64,000 nucleotides of DNA from Bacillus sp. IITD106 (GTDB lineage: Bacteria; Bacillota; Bacilli; Bacillales; Bacillaceae_C), in NCBI RefSeq assembly GCF_019459225.1, contig NZ_JAIAZY010000004.1:101200-165199 (forward strand), read 5' to 3'. A model generated the notes under the pieces. That model had not been told where the DNA came from. It worked only from the letters and a program-made list of their open reading frames with translations, and did no database searches. A program made the position numbers and the translations under genes. Positions 26,890 through 36,169 of the stretch are shown here, piece after piece (positions within the stretch are counted from its first letter, which is position 1; each line of letters opens with the position of its first letter).

Positions 26890-27265
26890 GATTTCCGGCG
26901 TTTGGTCGAGATGCACTGCACTTCTTACAGATTTAGCACGGTTCTACCGTGATTGAGCCGCATACGCTGCACATCTTGCAGATTTACCACGATTCTGCTG
27001 CGATTCAGCGGGATACGCCGCATATCTTACAGATATACCACAGTTCTGCTGCGATTCAGCGGGATGCGCCGCATATCTTGCAGATTTACCACAGTTCTGC
27101 TGCGATTCAGCCGCATACGCTGCACATCTTGCAGATTTACCACGATTCTGCTGCGATTCAGCGGGATACGCTGCATATCTTACAGATTTACCACAGTTCT
27201 GCCGCGATTGAGCGGGATGCGCCGCACATCTCTCGAATTTACCAAAGTTCTACCACGATTGAGCA
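26890..27265. repeat. 51-bp tandem array, seven to eight units
   Basis: Anchor TTCT occurs at 26942, 26993, 27044, 27095, 27146, 27197 and 27248, exactly 51 bp apart, and a decayed unit precedes them. Each unit contains GCTGCGATTCAGC, which can form a small hairpin, then GGGAT(A/G)CGC(C/T)GCA(T/C)ATCTT. Because 51 is divisible by three, two plus-strand frames stay open across the array, but neither has a ribosome site. It fills most of the gap between ylbL and the deaminase gene; the remainder shows nothing else. Confidence 0.9.
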
Positions 27266-27323
27266 AAATTTAGGCCCAAATACTTATTGAAGCCAATTTA
27301 AAAAACGGAAAATTTTAACTTTC

Positions 27324-27371
27324 AAAAAAAGGGCAGTCCCTCTCTCCAAAAGTCTGGATAAGGACTGACCA
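27324..27371 (-). terminator. Terminator of the purC-like/deaminase operon
   Basis: Minus-strand GGTCAGTCC pairs with GGACTGCCC across a 22-nt loop and is followed by seven T residues. Confidence 0.75.
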
Positions 27372-27376
27372 TATTA

Positions 27377-27826
27377 TTACTTATTAATCCATTCTGATAA
27401 CGGATTAACCATTCCGGACTCTAGAGGTATATGTATAATGTCAATCGACCGTTGTTCCCTAGGCAGTGCCAATTCTTCATAAATGAAAGTAGATGCACCT
27501 AGTCCAGCTTCCTTCGCATCTTCAAGTGATGCGCAATAGTATACATTTTTAATGCCTGAAAAATAAATAGCCGTCATACACATCGGACACGGCTCTCCAC
27601 TTGCATACATTGTGTAGCCGTTTAAGTCTAACGTTTGTAATTTTTCTTGCGCTTTACGGATAGCAAGAAGTTCGGCATGCCCACTTACATCATATTTGAA
27701 GTGGAGTTCATTTACGCCTTCCGCAATGATTTCATCATCTTTTACGAGAACGGCCCCAAATGGCTGTCCGCCTTCTTTTACGTTGTTAACGGCAAGTTCA
27801 ATAGCTCTCTTCATGAATCGATCCAT
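27377..27826 (-). CDS. Nucleobase/nucleoside deaminase, guanine-deaminase-like
   Basis: Zinc deaminase of the CMP/dCMP deaminase fold, 149 aa. Zinc ligands and catalytic Glu are H50-A-E52 and C80-P-M-C83. The C-terminal AGLGASTFIYEELALPREQRSI resembles the swapped tail of B. subtilis guanine deaminase GuaD, so guanine is the most likely substrate, though a related purine or pyrimidine is possible. GCGGAGG lies six nt before the ATG. It is 21 bp downstream of a purC-like gene, which supports a link to purine metabolism. Confidence 0.85.
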   Translation of the reverse strand: MDRFMKRAIELAVNNVKEGGQPFGAVLVKDDEIIAEGVNELHFKYDVSGHAELLAIRKAQEKLQTLDLNGYTMYASGEPCPMCMTAIYFSGIKNVYYCASLEDAKEAGLGASTFIYEELALPREQRSIDIIHIPLESGMVNPLSEWINK

Positions 27827-27847
27827 TTTATCGCCTCCGCAAAAAAA

Positions 27848-28537
27848 TTACATTTGAGCAACTAGCATTTTCTCCAATTCCAATGGTTCAATATAAACAC
27901 CATCTTTATACGCGCGCATATTCCCCCCAGAAATTTCATCTATTAACATTATTTCATGGCCCTGTTCAGTTCTTCCGAATTCTAACTTAATATCATATAA
28001 GTCTATATTTCTTTTTTGCAGTTCATCTTTTACAATGCCGCTAATTTTCTGGGTCAAATTTTTTAATTCTTCATATTCTGAAAGGGATAATATTCCGAGC
28101 ATATTGAGTGCATCCGCGCTTATAGGCGGGTCTTGACGCTCGTCATCCTTAAGAGTCACTTCAACAAATGCGTCCAATTCCTGACCTTCCACAGCGTACT
28201 TGCCATATCTGCGCAAAAAGCTTCCAACCGCTCGATAGCGGCATATCACTTCAAGACCATGTCCGAAAATTTTTGCTGGTTTTACAATCATTTCCGCTGC
28301 ATCTACATTCGCACTCACATAATGAGTTGGTATTCCTTTTTCTTGTAAAATTTCAAAAAAGAATTTCGTCAAACGAAGCCCTGCTTTTCCAGCACCTTCA
28401 ATCTGCAGGCCGACTGTATTAGCTCCGGGATCAAAAACGCCATCCTCGCCTGTGACATCATCTTTAAATTTTAATAAATAATTGCCATCTTCTAGAGAAT
28501 ATACATCCTTTGTCTTTCCCTGATAAACAAATTTCAT
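27848..28537 (-). CDS. SAICAR synthetase homologue (PurC-like), outside a pur operon
   Basis: Predicted phosphoribosylaminoimidazole-succinocarboxamide synthase, which joins aspartate to CAIR with ATP in purine synthesis (229 aa). KTKDVYSLEDGNYLLKFKDDVTG at the N-terminus and LIDEISGGNMR near the end fit the family. The middle reads ICRYRAVGSFLRRYG where standard PurC has VRNxAAGS, so it belongs to a divergent branch. No other pur gene is adjacent; the only partner is the deaminase downstream. It may be a second copy with a modified role, or the sole copy moved out of the operon. Confidence 0.83.
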   Translation of the reverse strand: MKFVYQGKTKDVYSLEDGNYLLKFKDDVTGEDGVFDPGANTVGLQIEGAGKAGLRLTKFFFEILQEKGIPTHYVSANVDAAEMIVKPAKIFGHGLEVICRYRAVGSFLRRYGKYAVEGQELDAFVEVTLKDDERQDPPISADALNMLGILSLSEYEELKNLTQKISGIVKDELQKRNIDLYDIKLEFGRTEQGHEIMLIDEISGGNMRAYKDGVYIEPLELEKMLVAQM

Positions 28538-28660
28538 ATAGCATTCCCTCTCTCTATGAAGTGATGTTGCACAAATAGTATAGCAAAAATTTTAGGACAG
28601 TTGTGACACCAACTAAAAAGTAGTTTGACCAATATAAAAAATGGGTAAAACAATCTTTAT

Positions 28661-29563
28661 CTATTGGTATCCCGATAATGTCTGAAAGAAATTTTTCAAA
28701 AACTCATAAAATAGTCTTTCTGTCGGCATAAGTTCGCGATCTCTCGGAATAATCACTCCAACTGCACGAGTAACCCTAGGCTCTACGATTTGAATTTTTA
28801 CTGTAGAACGGGGTAAACTGTCAACCAAGGTTATTTCTGGAAGCAATGTAACCCCAAGTCCCGCGGAAACCAAACCTTTAATGGCATCGATATCTTTTCC
28901 TTCAAAGGATACAGCAGGTTCAAACCCACGCTGTTTACATGCTTTGATGACAATGTCTCTAAGAATATATCCTCTTGGAGACAAAATAAAAGAATCGCTC
29001 CGTAGATTATCTAAAGTGATCGACGTTTTCTTTGCTAATGGATGGTTTGAAGACAAAAGTGCAACGAGATTTTCCATAAATAAAATTTCGCTTTTAACTC
29101 GGCGTTCTTCTGTTGGCAAAGGCCCTAAAAGAGCCATATCGATTTCACCTTTAATGACGGAATCAATTAAATGATGGTAGGAGTCTTGGTGGAGTTGAAA
29201 TTTTACATAGGGGTATTGCTTGCGAAAAGCCGACACAACAGTAGGAAGCAAATGGGCAGCAAGGCTACTTGGAAAGCCAATTCGAACTGTACCTTTTTCA
29301 GGGTCGAGGTTTTCTTCAATTTCCCTTTTTGCCTGTTCAATTACGTCCATCGCCTGCTGCATTTTTTCTAAAAACATGTGTCCAATTGGTGTCAAACGTA
29401 TATTTCTTCCTTCCCTAATGAAAAGGTCAACACCGAGCTCAGCTTCTAGATTGACAATTTGTCTACTGACGGCAGATTGCGCGACATGTAAGGCTTCAGC
29501 CGCATCTGTCATATGTTCACGCTTGGCAACTTCAATGAAATATTGTATTTGTCTTAATTCCAA
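28661..29563 (-). CDS. gltC: LysR-type regulator GltC
   Basis: LysR family regulator of glutamate synthesis, 300 aa, the same length as B. subtilis GltC. The N-terminal HTH (HMTDAAEALHVAQSAVSRQIVNLE) and the effector domain (GTVRIGFPSSLAAHLLP, DIDAIKGLVSAGLGVTLLPE) are very close to GltC. The start is TTG at 29563, supported by AAGGTGG five nt upstream and by the resulting MELRQ N-terminus shared with GltC; longer starts have no SD. It is divergent from gdhA rather than from gltAB, with a dyad in between. It probably controls gdhA here. Confidence 0.88.
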   Translation of the reverse strand: MELRQIQYFIEVAKREHMTDAAEALHVAQSAVSRQIVNLEAELGVDLFIREGRNIRLTPIGHMFLEKMQQAMDVIEQAKREIEENLDPEKGTVRIGFPSSLAAHLLPTVVSAFRKQYPYVKFQLHQDSYHHLIDSVIKGEIDMALLGPLPTEERRVKSEILFMENLVALLSSNHPLAKKTSITLDNLRSDSFILSPRGYILRDIVIKACKQRGFEPAVSFEGKDIDAIKGLVSAGLGVTLLPEITLVDSLPRSTVKIQIVEPRVTRAVGVIIPRDRELMPTERLFYEFLKNFFQTLSGYQ

Positions 29564-29604
29564 AATATCCACCTTCTTCATATTCATCTCATAAAGGCAT
29601 TAAT

Positions 29605-29650
29605 ATTATCTAATATCCATATTGTTTAGATTAATTGTAGAAGATAAAAT
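29605..29650 (+). promoter_or_regulatory. gdhA promoter with GltC-type dyad over the -35 box
   Basis: TTGTTT (29622-29627) and TAAAAT (29645-29650) are 17 bp apart and point to gdhA. The dyad ATTATCTAA-N12-TTAGATTAA (29605-29613 and 29626-29634) covers the -35 box and contains the T-N11-A symmetry of LysR sites, as expected for a regulator transcribed divergently. Confidence 0.6.
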
Positions 29651-29714
29651 ATTTTTTAACAAGAACTATTCGTGTCGGGTATGATTTTTCGTTTATAACG
29701 CCTGGAGATAATGA

Positions 29715-31118
<1,404 letters not shown>

Positions 31119-31121
31119 TTA

Positions 31122-31162
31122 GAAAAGCGGTTCTCTTATTTTGAGAAAACCGCTTTTTTATT
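31122..31162 (+). terminator. gdhA terminator
   Basis: AAAAGCGGTTCTC pairs with GAGAAAACCGCTTTT, followed by a T-rich run. The complementary A-run on the other side may let it also serve the convergent serine hydrolase gene. Confidence 0.85.
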
Positions 31163-31170
31163 TGAATCTA

Positions 31171-32598
31171 TTACTGGATGTACCCAACCAATGTTGGGAC
31201 TAACGCCATATCAGATAATCCGGGAACAGTCCAAATATTCCTAGAAATATTGATTCTCACACCACCGTGGATAAAATCACACGTCCACGTATCGCAAAAC
31301 GGAGTGCCGAGTAAGCGAACTGTCATTTCAAAAGTATTACGATTCCGCCACGTACCACTAACAGCCGCCTTCACCTTTTGACCAGCAATGCTGTATTCAC
31401 TTTCCATCCATTCTCCATAGCCGATTTCAATTACATGCTCGCCTTCTGAATCCTGAAAAACAAATTCCGCATTTTCTTCTCCAAAACGAAAGGAAAATGC
31501 TGTAATTCCTGCATCGTTCGCTTGAGCTTCAAATCGTTTTTCGGACCATCTATGAATATTAGGCGATGTTGTTAACAATCTTGGCGGCTCGTATGTTAAC
31601 GAAGCTAATTTTTGATCAAGGGCGGCTTGTTGACCTTCAATAGGCTCCGTCATTCCAGGAAGTAAATGAACCCACACTAGATTGAGAATATCTCCCATAT
31701 CCATGACACCTGCTGTTATGGCTACAACCGCATCCTGTTCCGGCATGACGATACAATACTGGCCAAACGCCCCGTCCCCTCGATAAGCCCCGTGGCGACA
31801 ACGCCAAAATTGGTATCCATATCCTTGTGCCCAATCATTATTTTCGTCATTACCATTAGAGATTTGCTTACTCGTTGCCTCTTCCACCCAATGTGTCGGT
31901 ATAATTTGTCTCCCTTCCCAAACTCCTTTTTGCAAGTACAGTAATCCAAACTTCGCGATATCCTCAACTTTTACTCTCATTCCCGAACCGCCAAAATGAA
32001 TCCCCTTAGGACAGGTAGTCGTCGTTATATCGCTCATTCCTAATGGCTCAAATAAACGTGGCTCTAAATAATCCAAAAGCTTCATCCCTGTTACCTTTGT
32101 TAAAATAGCCGACAACATATAAGTAGCACCTGTGTTATACAAAAAGTGAGTACCTGGCTCATGAATAATTGGGATACTTAAAAACTCCTTCACCCAATCG
32201 TTGCTTCTTCTTAAGTAAGGAGTGGTGTCCTCGTCATGCCCAGTTGACATCGAAAGCAAATGACGCACCTTTAAATTAGCCATATTGCTTTCAATTTCTT
32301 CCGTCATATATTCTGGAAAAAAAGAAATGACAGCATCATCCAGCGAAAGTTTTCCTTCCTCAATGGCTAAACCAATCGCAGTAGAGGTAAAACTTTTACT
32401 CAAGGAATTAAGAATATGTGGATCTTCCTCGTCATAAGGCGACCATGTTCCTTCTGCAATGACTTGACCATGTCTTACTAAGATAAAACTATGAACTCCA
32501 AGCTCTTCTGATTCTACTGCATTGACAAAATCAAGAATTGCTTTCGGAGAAACGCTTTGTTCTTCCGGTTTACTTCTAGGCAATGTTGTTTGAATCAT
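31171..32598 (-). CDS. Serine hydrolase, class C beta-lactamase family
   Basis: A 475-aa hydrolase without a signal peptide. The beta-lactamase/transpeptidase-like domain (about 1-320) has the nucleophile SLSK in ILNSLSKSFTST, a YNTGATYML segment at the position of the YxN motif, and an HGAYRGDGAFGQ loop in place of KTG. An extra C-terminal beta-rich domain (about 340-475) follows, as in esterase-type members. Substrate unknown; esterase or peptide/amide hydrolysis is likelier than resistance. It overlaps the ChbG-like gene by 4 bp, indicating an operon. Confidence 0.83.
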   Translation of the reverse strand: MIQTTLPRSKPEEQSVSPKAILDFVNAVESEELGVHSFILVRHGQVIAEGTWSPYDEEDPHILNSLSKSFTSTAIGLAIEEGKLSLDDAVISFFPEYMTEEIESNMANLKVRHLLSMSTGHDEDTTPYLRRSNDWVKEFLSIPIIHEPGTHFLYNTGATYMLSAILTKVTGMKLLDYLEPRLFEPLGMSDITTTTCPKGIHFGGSGMRVKVEDIAKFGLLYLQKGVWEGRQIIPTHWVEEATSKQISNGNDENNDWAQGYGYQFWRCRHGAYRGDGAFGQYCIVMPEQDAVVAITAGVMDMGDILNLVWVHLLPGMTEPIEGQQAALDQKLASLTYEPPRLLTTSPNIHRWSEKRFEAQANDAGITAFSFRFGEENAEFVFQDSEGEHVIEIGYGEWMESEYSIAGQKVKAAVSGTWRNRNTFEMTVRLLGTPFCDTWTCDFIHGGVRINISRNIWTVPGLSDMALVPTLVGYIQ

Positions 32599-33443
32599 GC
32601 CTGATTCCCCCTCTGTCTTTCTCTAAGTTCCTTCCATCCGATTACTTTAATATTTTCTTCTTCGAGAACTTTTTTGACTTCTGGATCTCTGAAAATATCA
32701 AACTCATATTGTCTTGCTTGCCATGTTTCCGTTATTCCTTTTAATTCTTCTGATTCATAGGAAGGATGGAGGAATAATTCTGTAATACCCGGCTGCAAGT
32801 TTTTCAAAATATCAATAGCGTTCTGTCTCGATGTTTCATACCCATCCCCTTCATTCAGCCAAAAAGGAAGCCCAATGAGATGATCCGGATATAAAACGCC
32901 TTTACTGTCTGCTAATTTAATTAGTTCATCTAAAGTATCAACATGATAACCAGGAGGTGGATTTTTCGTAAAGCGAAGCGGCAAATTGTATTTTGCTGCA
33001 GCCTCAATATGAATATCCATAAAAAATAAATAGGCGCCCATATGACTATCAAGATGAGTTGGATCTACTCCCATTTGAATCGCCTTTTCAATCTGTGCGG
33101 TAATTTCTGCTCTTACTTGTTCACGATCCGCTTCCGCAACCTTTTCAAGATTAGGGGGGAAATAGCCTAAATCATTCACTAACGTATCTACGTTTCCGTT
33201 AATATTGACTGGTCCCCATTTATAATGGTCCCATTCACTTGTCAATGTAAGATGAACGCCGACGTCGAAGTTCGGGTTATTTTTCGCTGCCGTTGCAGCT
33301 TCCATCGACCAAGGGCAATTAACCATTAAAGTTGTCGATGAAATTGAACCTTCTTCCAAAAGTTTGATAATTGCTTGATTCGTAGCATGGCACATTCCAA
33401 AATCATCAGCATGTAAGATTAAAAGACGCTCATTTTTATCCAT
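32595..33443 (-). CDS. YdjC/ChbG family carbohydrate deacetylase
   Basis: Metal-dependent deacetylase of 282 aa, a family that removes N-acetyl groups from chito-oligosaccharides or similar sugars. LHADDFGMCHATN (D13, D14) and THLDSHMG provide the metal ligands, and VGVHLTLTSEW and ELFLHPSYES complete the family pattern. It is translationally coupled to the downstream serine hydrolase and lies 33 bp after the FAD oxidase gene. ChbG activity would fit an amino-sugar pathway, though nothing else in this operon proves it. Confidence 0.85.
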   Translation of the reverse strand: MDKNERLLILHADDFGMCHATNQAIIKLLEEGSISSTTLMVNCPWSMEAATAAKNNPNFDVGVHLTLTSEWDHYKWGPVNINGNVDTLVNDLGYFPPNLEKVAEADREQVRAEITAQIEKAIQMGVDPTHLDSHMGAYLFFMDIHIEAAAKYNLPLRFTKNPPPGYHVDTLDELIKLADSKGVLYPDHLIGLPFWLNEGDGYETSRQNAIDILKNLQPGITELFLHPSYESEELKGITETWQARQYEFDIFRDPEVKKVLEEENIKVIGWKELRERQRGNQA

Positions 33444-33476
33444 TCCTCAACATCTCGCTTTCTTTTGAATTCGCTT

Positions 33477-34844
33477 TCAACTATTCGGAAAAATTTTTCC
33501 CGGATTCAATATATCATTTGGATCAAACAGTTTTTTAATAGACATCATCACACCTAGTGCTGGACCGTGTTCTTCCTTTTGAAATTGAACCTTCCCAACC
33601 CCTACACCATGCTCACCTGTGCACGTTCCTCCTACTTTCAAAGCATACGAAACTAATTCTCTATTAAATTGGTTTGCTTTCGCGATATCATCTAGATCTT
33701 GGGGATTGTACAGTAAAGCAGTATGAAAGTTTCCATCCCCAACATGTCCGAGAACTCCTCCATCCAATCCATATGTATCTAATTGATTACGTGCATATTC
33801 CACAATTTCCGGCAATTTGGAGATTGGCACACATACATCTGTGCTTAAAATGGACAGCTTAGGGTAGCTATGACTAAAAGCGTAGTGGAGATCATGGCGT
33901 GCTTTCCATAAATAGGCCCGTTTCAATGAATCTGTTTCAAATACGAAATGACTGGATCCCCTATCTTCCACAATTGATTTTACAAAATCGATATCCTCTT
34001 CATTTCCCGATTGATTGCCATGAAATTCAAGAAACAATGAATGTTCTTCCGGAAAGTCTGTTTCACTAAAATGGTTAACCTGCTTTATACTTCTAGCATC
34101 CACTAATTCTATTCTTGCGATTGGAATTCCTGCTGTCAGTATTGCTGCAGCAGCATCTACACAGCTTCGGATGGACGGAAAAGCACAACGAGCAGCTATT
34201 ATGTTTTCAGGAATGCCGTGAAGCTTAAGTGTAATTTTCGTGAAAATGCCGAGGGTTCCTTCTGAACCGATGAATAGACCGTTTAAATGATATCCAGATG
34301 ATGATTTTTTTGCCATGCTCCCAGTCTCGATGACGCGTCCATCCGCTAGGACAACCTCCATATGTAAAATCTGATCTCGCATCACTCCGTACCTTACAGC
34401 TTGCGTACCACTGGCATTAGTCGCTGCCATTCCCCCGATAGAAGCATCCGCTCCAGGATCCACCGGGAAAAATAAGCCATGTTTCTTTAACTCTTCATTT
34501 AGTTTTAAACGAGTGACCCCTGGTTGTACTGTAACTGTTAAATCTTCAGGCTTTATTTCCACGATGTTCGCCATCCGCTCAAAGCTCATTGAGATTCCTT
34601 TTTTTATCGGAATGGCCTGTCCTTCAAGTCCGGAACCTGCACCATATGGAACAATCGGGATTTTATGTTCATTCGCAAAGCTGACAATTTTTACTACATC
34701 ATCCGTTGATTCAGGAAAAACAACTACATCAGGTTCAACTTTGCCATGATGGGATTCATCACCTGAATGATTCTTGAGAATTGTTTCATTAATGGTCGCT
34801 TTATCCTTTCCGACGAGATCGCATAGACTTTCGTATAGGTTCAT
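33477..34844 (-). CDS. FAD-binding oxidase, GlcD/D-lactate dehydrogenase type
   Basis: Flavoprotein of 455 aa oxidising an alpha-hydroxy acid such as glycolate or D-lactate. The FAD_binding_4 domain carries PYGAGSGLEGQAIP and VDPGADASIGGMAATNASG, and the C-terminal cap has GHVGDGNFHTALL and the conserved GTCTGEHGVGVGK. Iron-sulfur partners (GlcE/GlcF or LutA/B) are not adjacent, so it may be a single-subunit D-lactate dehydrogenase type. AAAAGGGGG lies upstream of the ATG. First gene of the oxidase-deacetylase-hydrolase run. Confidence 0.86.
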   Translation of the reverse strand: MNLYESLCDLVGKDKATINETILKNHSGDESHHGKVEPDVVVFPESTDDVVKIVSFANEHKIPIVPYGAGSGLEGQAIPIKKGISMSFERMANIVEIKPEDLTVTVQPGVTRLKLNEELKKHGLFFPVDPGADASIGGMAATNASGTQAVRYGVMRDQILHMEVVLADGRVIETGSMAKKSSSGYHLNGLFIGSEGTLGIFTKITLKLHGIPENIIAARCAFPSIRSCVDAAAAILTAGIPIARIELVDARSIKQVNHFSETDFPEEHSLFLEFHGNQSGNEEDIDFVKSIVEDRGSSHFVFETDSLKRAYLWKARHDLHYAFSHSYPKLSILSTDVCVPISKLPEIVEYARNQLDTYGLDGGVLGHVGDGNFHTALLYNPQDLDDIAKANQFNRELVSYALKVGGTCTGEHGVGVGKVQFQKEEHGPALGVMMSIKKLFDPNDILNPGKIFPNS

Positions 34845-34922
34845 TGAATACCCCCTTTTAAAAAAATGAGACTAATTAAATAATAGCATATAAGGGTTTA
34901 ACCGAGAAAACTTTCCAAGAAA

Positions 34923-34963
34923 GAAAAAAAGCATTGGAGAATGATCCCCAATGCTTTTTTCGA
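34923..34963 (-). terminator. Cold-shock gene terminator
   Basis: Minus-strand stem AGCATTGG..CCAATGCT followed by seven T residues, directly after the csp stop codon. Confidence 0.85.
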
Positions 34964-35164
34964 TTATAATTTTACAACGTTAGCTGCTTGGTTTCCGCGG
35001 TTGCCTTGAGTAATATCAAAGCTAACTTTTTGGCCTTCGTCAAGAGATTTGAAGCCATCGCCAGTGATTGCTGAGAAATGTACGAATACGTCTTCTCCAC
35101 CTTCAACTTCGATAAACCCAAAACCTTTTTCTGCGTTAAACCATTTAACTGTACCTGAGTTCAT
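34964..35164 (-). CDS. Cold shock protein (CspD/CspB type)
   Basis: RNA chaperone of 66 aa with a single five-strand cold-shock (OB) domain. RNP1 is KGFGFIEV at 13-20 and RNP2 is VFVHF near 27-31; the surface aromatic residues W8, F9, F15, F17 and F31 are present. The VVKL end is closest to B. subtilis CspD, but the paralogue assignment is not secure. GGAGG is eight to ten nt before the ATG, after an approximately 98-nt leader that starts with a large hairpin. Confidence 0.93.
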   Translation of the reverse strand: MNSGTVKWFNAEKGFGFIEVEGGEDVFVHFSAITGDGFKSLDEGQKVSFDITQGNRGNQAANVVKL

Positions 35165-35210
35165 TATAAAAAACCTCCAAATATTTATTACTTAATAGCG
35201 ATATAAACAA

Positions 35211-35298
35211 AAATTCACATGCTTTTACGGGTAATATTATCAACAATATAATCCGTAAAAACATGTGAATTATAAGATTTAATATATATTAAGCTCAA
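35211..35298 (-). promoter_or_regulatory. Cold-shock promoter and 5' leader hairpin
   Basis: Minus-strand TTGAGC (35293-35298) and TATAAT (35269-35274) are 18 bp apart, so transcription should start near 35262. From there the RNA folds into a stem of about 15 bp or more (TTTTTACGG pairing with CCGTAAAAG, flanked by CATG, with further AT pairing inside), followed by TTTTTGTTT. The inverted repeat (AATTCACATG at 35212-35221 and CATGTGAATT at 35262-35271) also overlaps the -10 box in DNA. It could be an attenuator, a 5' stabilising or temperature-responsive structure, or an operator. Confidence 0.65.
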
Positions 35299-35494
35299 AA
35301 TTAATAATACCATCTTCCACACAAAAAAACAAGTAATTATAGGTAATTTTCAAAACTTCGCTTTTTTATTTGATTTTCACCTGGTTAATAGAAAATTTTA
35401 ATGGATCTCTCTTCCCAAATTAAGTCTTGAAATCTAAATTTGTAAAAAGCTACACTATGATTATATAAACTTTTAAAAAAGGAACTGGGTATTA

Positions 35495-36169
35495 ATGAAA
35501 ATGAATATTTTATATATCGAGGACGATCCGGAAATTGGCTCTTGGCTACATAAAGATTTAACTGAACGAGGCTATACTGTGACATGGCTACAAACTGGTG
35601 ATGGGGCTATTGATCTAATGAAAGAGATTGACCTCGTCATTCTCGATATCATGCTGCCAGGCTTAGACGGATTTTCTGTCGGACAGCGCTTGAAAAAGGA
35701 ATATCCAAACACACCAATACTTTTACTTTCAGCCAGAACCTCTATCGATGACAAGCTTCAAGGTCTCCATTTTGCCGATGACTACGTGACAAAACCCTTT
35801 CACCCTGATGAGCTTGCCGCACGGGTGGAAGTATTACTAAGACGATTCGAAAAGATTTCCGCTCCATTTATTCAACTTTCACACCTACGTATATACATGC
35901 AAGAAAATCGAATTTTGGATATAACATCGAATACTGATGTTATCTTGACTGCAAAGCAATTTCATATTTTCACGTATTTGCTTCGACATCCGAATCAGAT
36001 TTTAACAAAAGAGCAAATATACGAGGCCATATGGGGAAATCCGTATTTAGAAGGAGACAAAACACTAATGGTGCATATTCGCCACCTTCGCGAAAAAATT
36101 GAGAAGGACCCGAGCAACCCTCAAATTATAGAAACTATCCGGGGGATCGGTTACAGGGTGAAACAATGA
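35495..36169 (+). CDS. OmpR-family response regulator
   Basis: Response regulator of 224 aa. The receiver domain (1-115) has the acidic pair E9-D10-D11, phospho-acceptor D51 (VILDIMLPG), the conserved Ser/Thr near LLLSAR and Lys in YVTKPF. The C-terminal OmpR/PhoB winged helix (about 130-224) ends with TIRGIGYRV. It overlaps the histidine kinase gene by 4 bp, so they are coupled. The likely targets are the two membrane-protein genes downstream. Confidence 0.92.
   Translation: MKMNILYIEDDPEIGSWLHKDLTERGYTVTWLQTGDGAIDLMKEIDLVILDIMLPGLDGFSVGQRLKKEYPNTPILLLSARTSIDDKLQGLHFADDYVTKPFHPDELAARVEVLLRRFEKISAPFIQLSHLRIYMQENRILDITSNTDVILTAKQFHIFTYLLRHPNQILTKEQIYEAIWGNPYLEGDKTLMVHIRHLREKIEKDPSNPQIIETIRGIGYRVKQ

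Noticed and set aside
26890..27265. Possible CRISPR array
   Set aside because: Units are contiguous with no variable spacers, and no cas genes are present.
26949..27290. Open frames of 113 and 106 aa on the plus strand through the 51-bp array, with a 17-residue repeat
   Set aside because: Openness follows from a period divisible by three; two different frames are open at once, and neither has a ribosome binding site.
29564..29587. Longer ATG start for GltC
   Set aside because: No SD, and the shorter TTG start reproduces the MELRQ N-terminus and 300-aa length of GltC.
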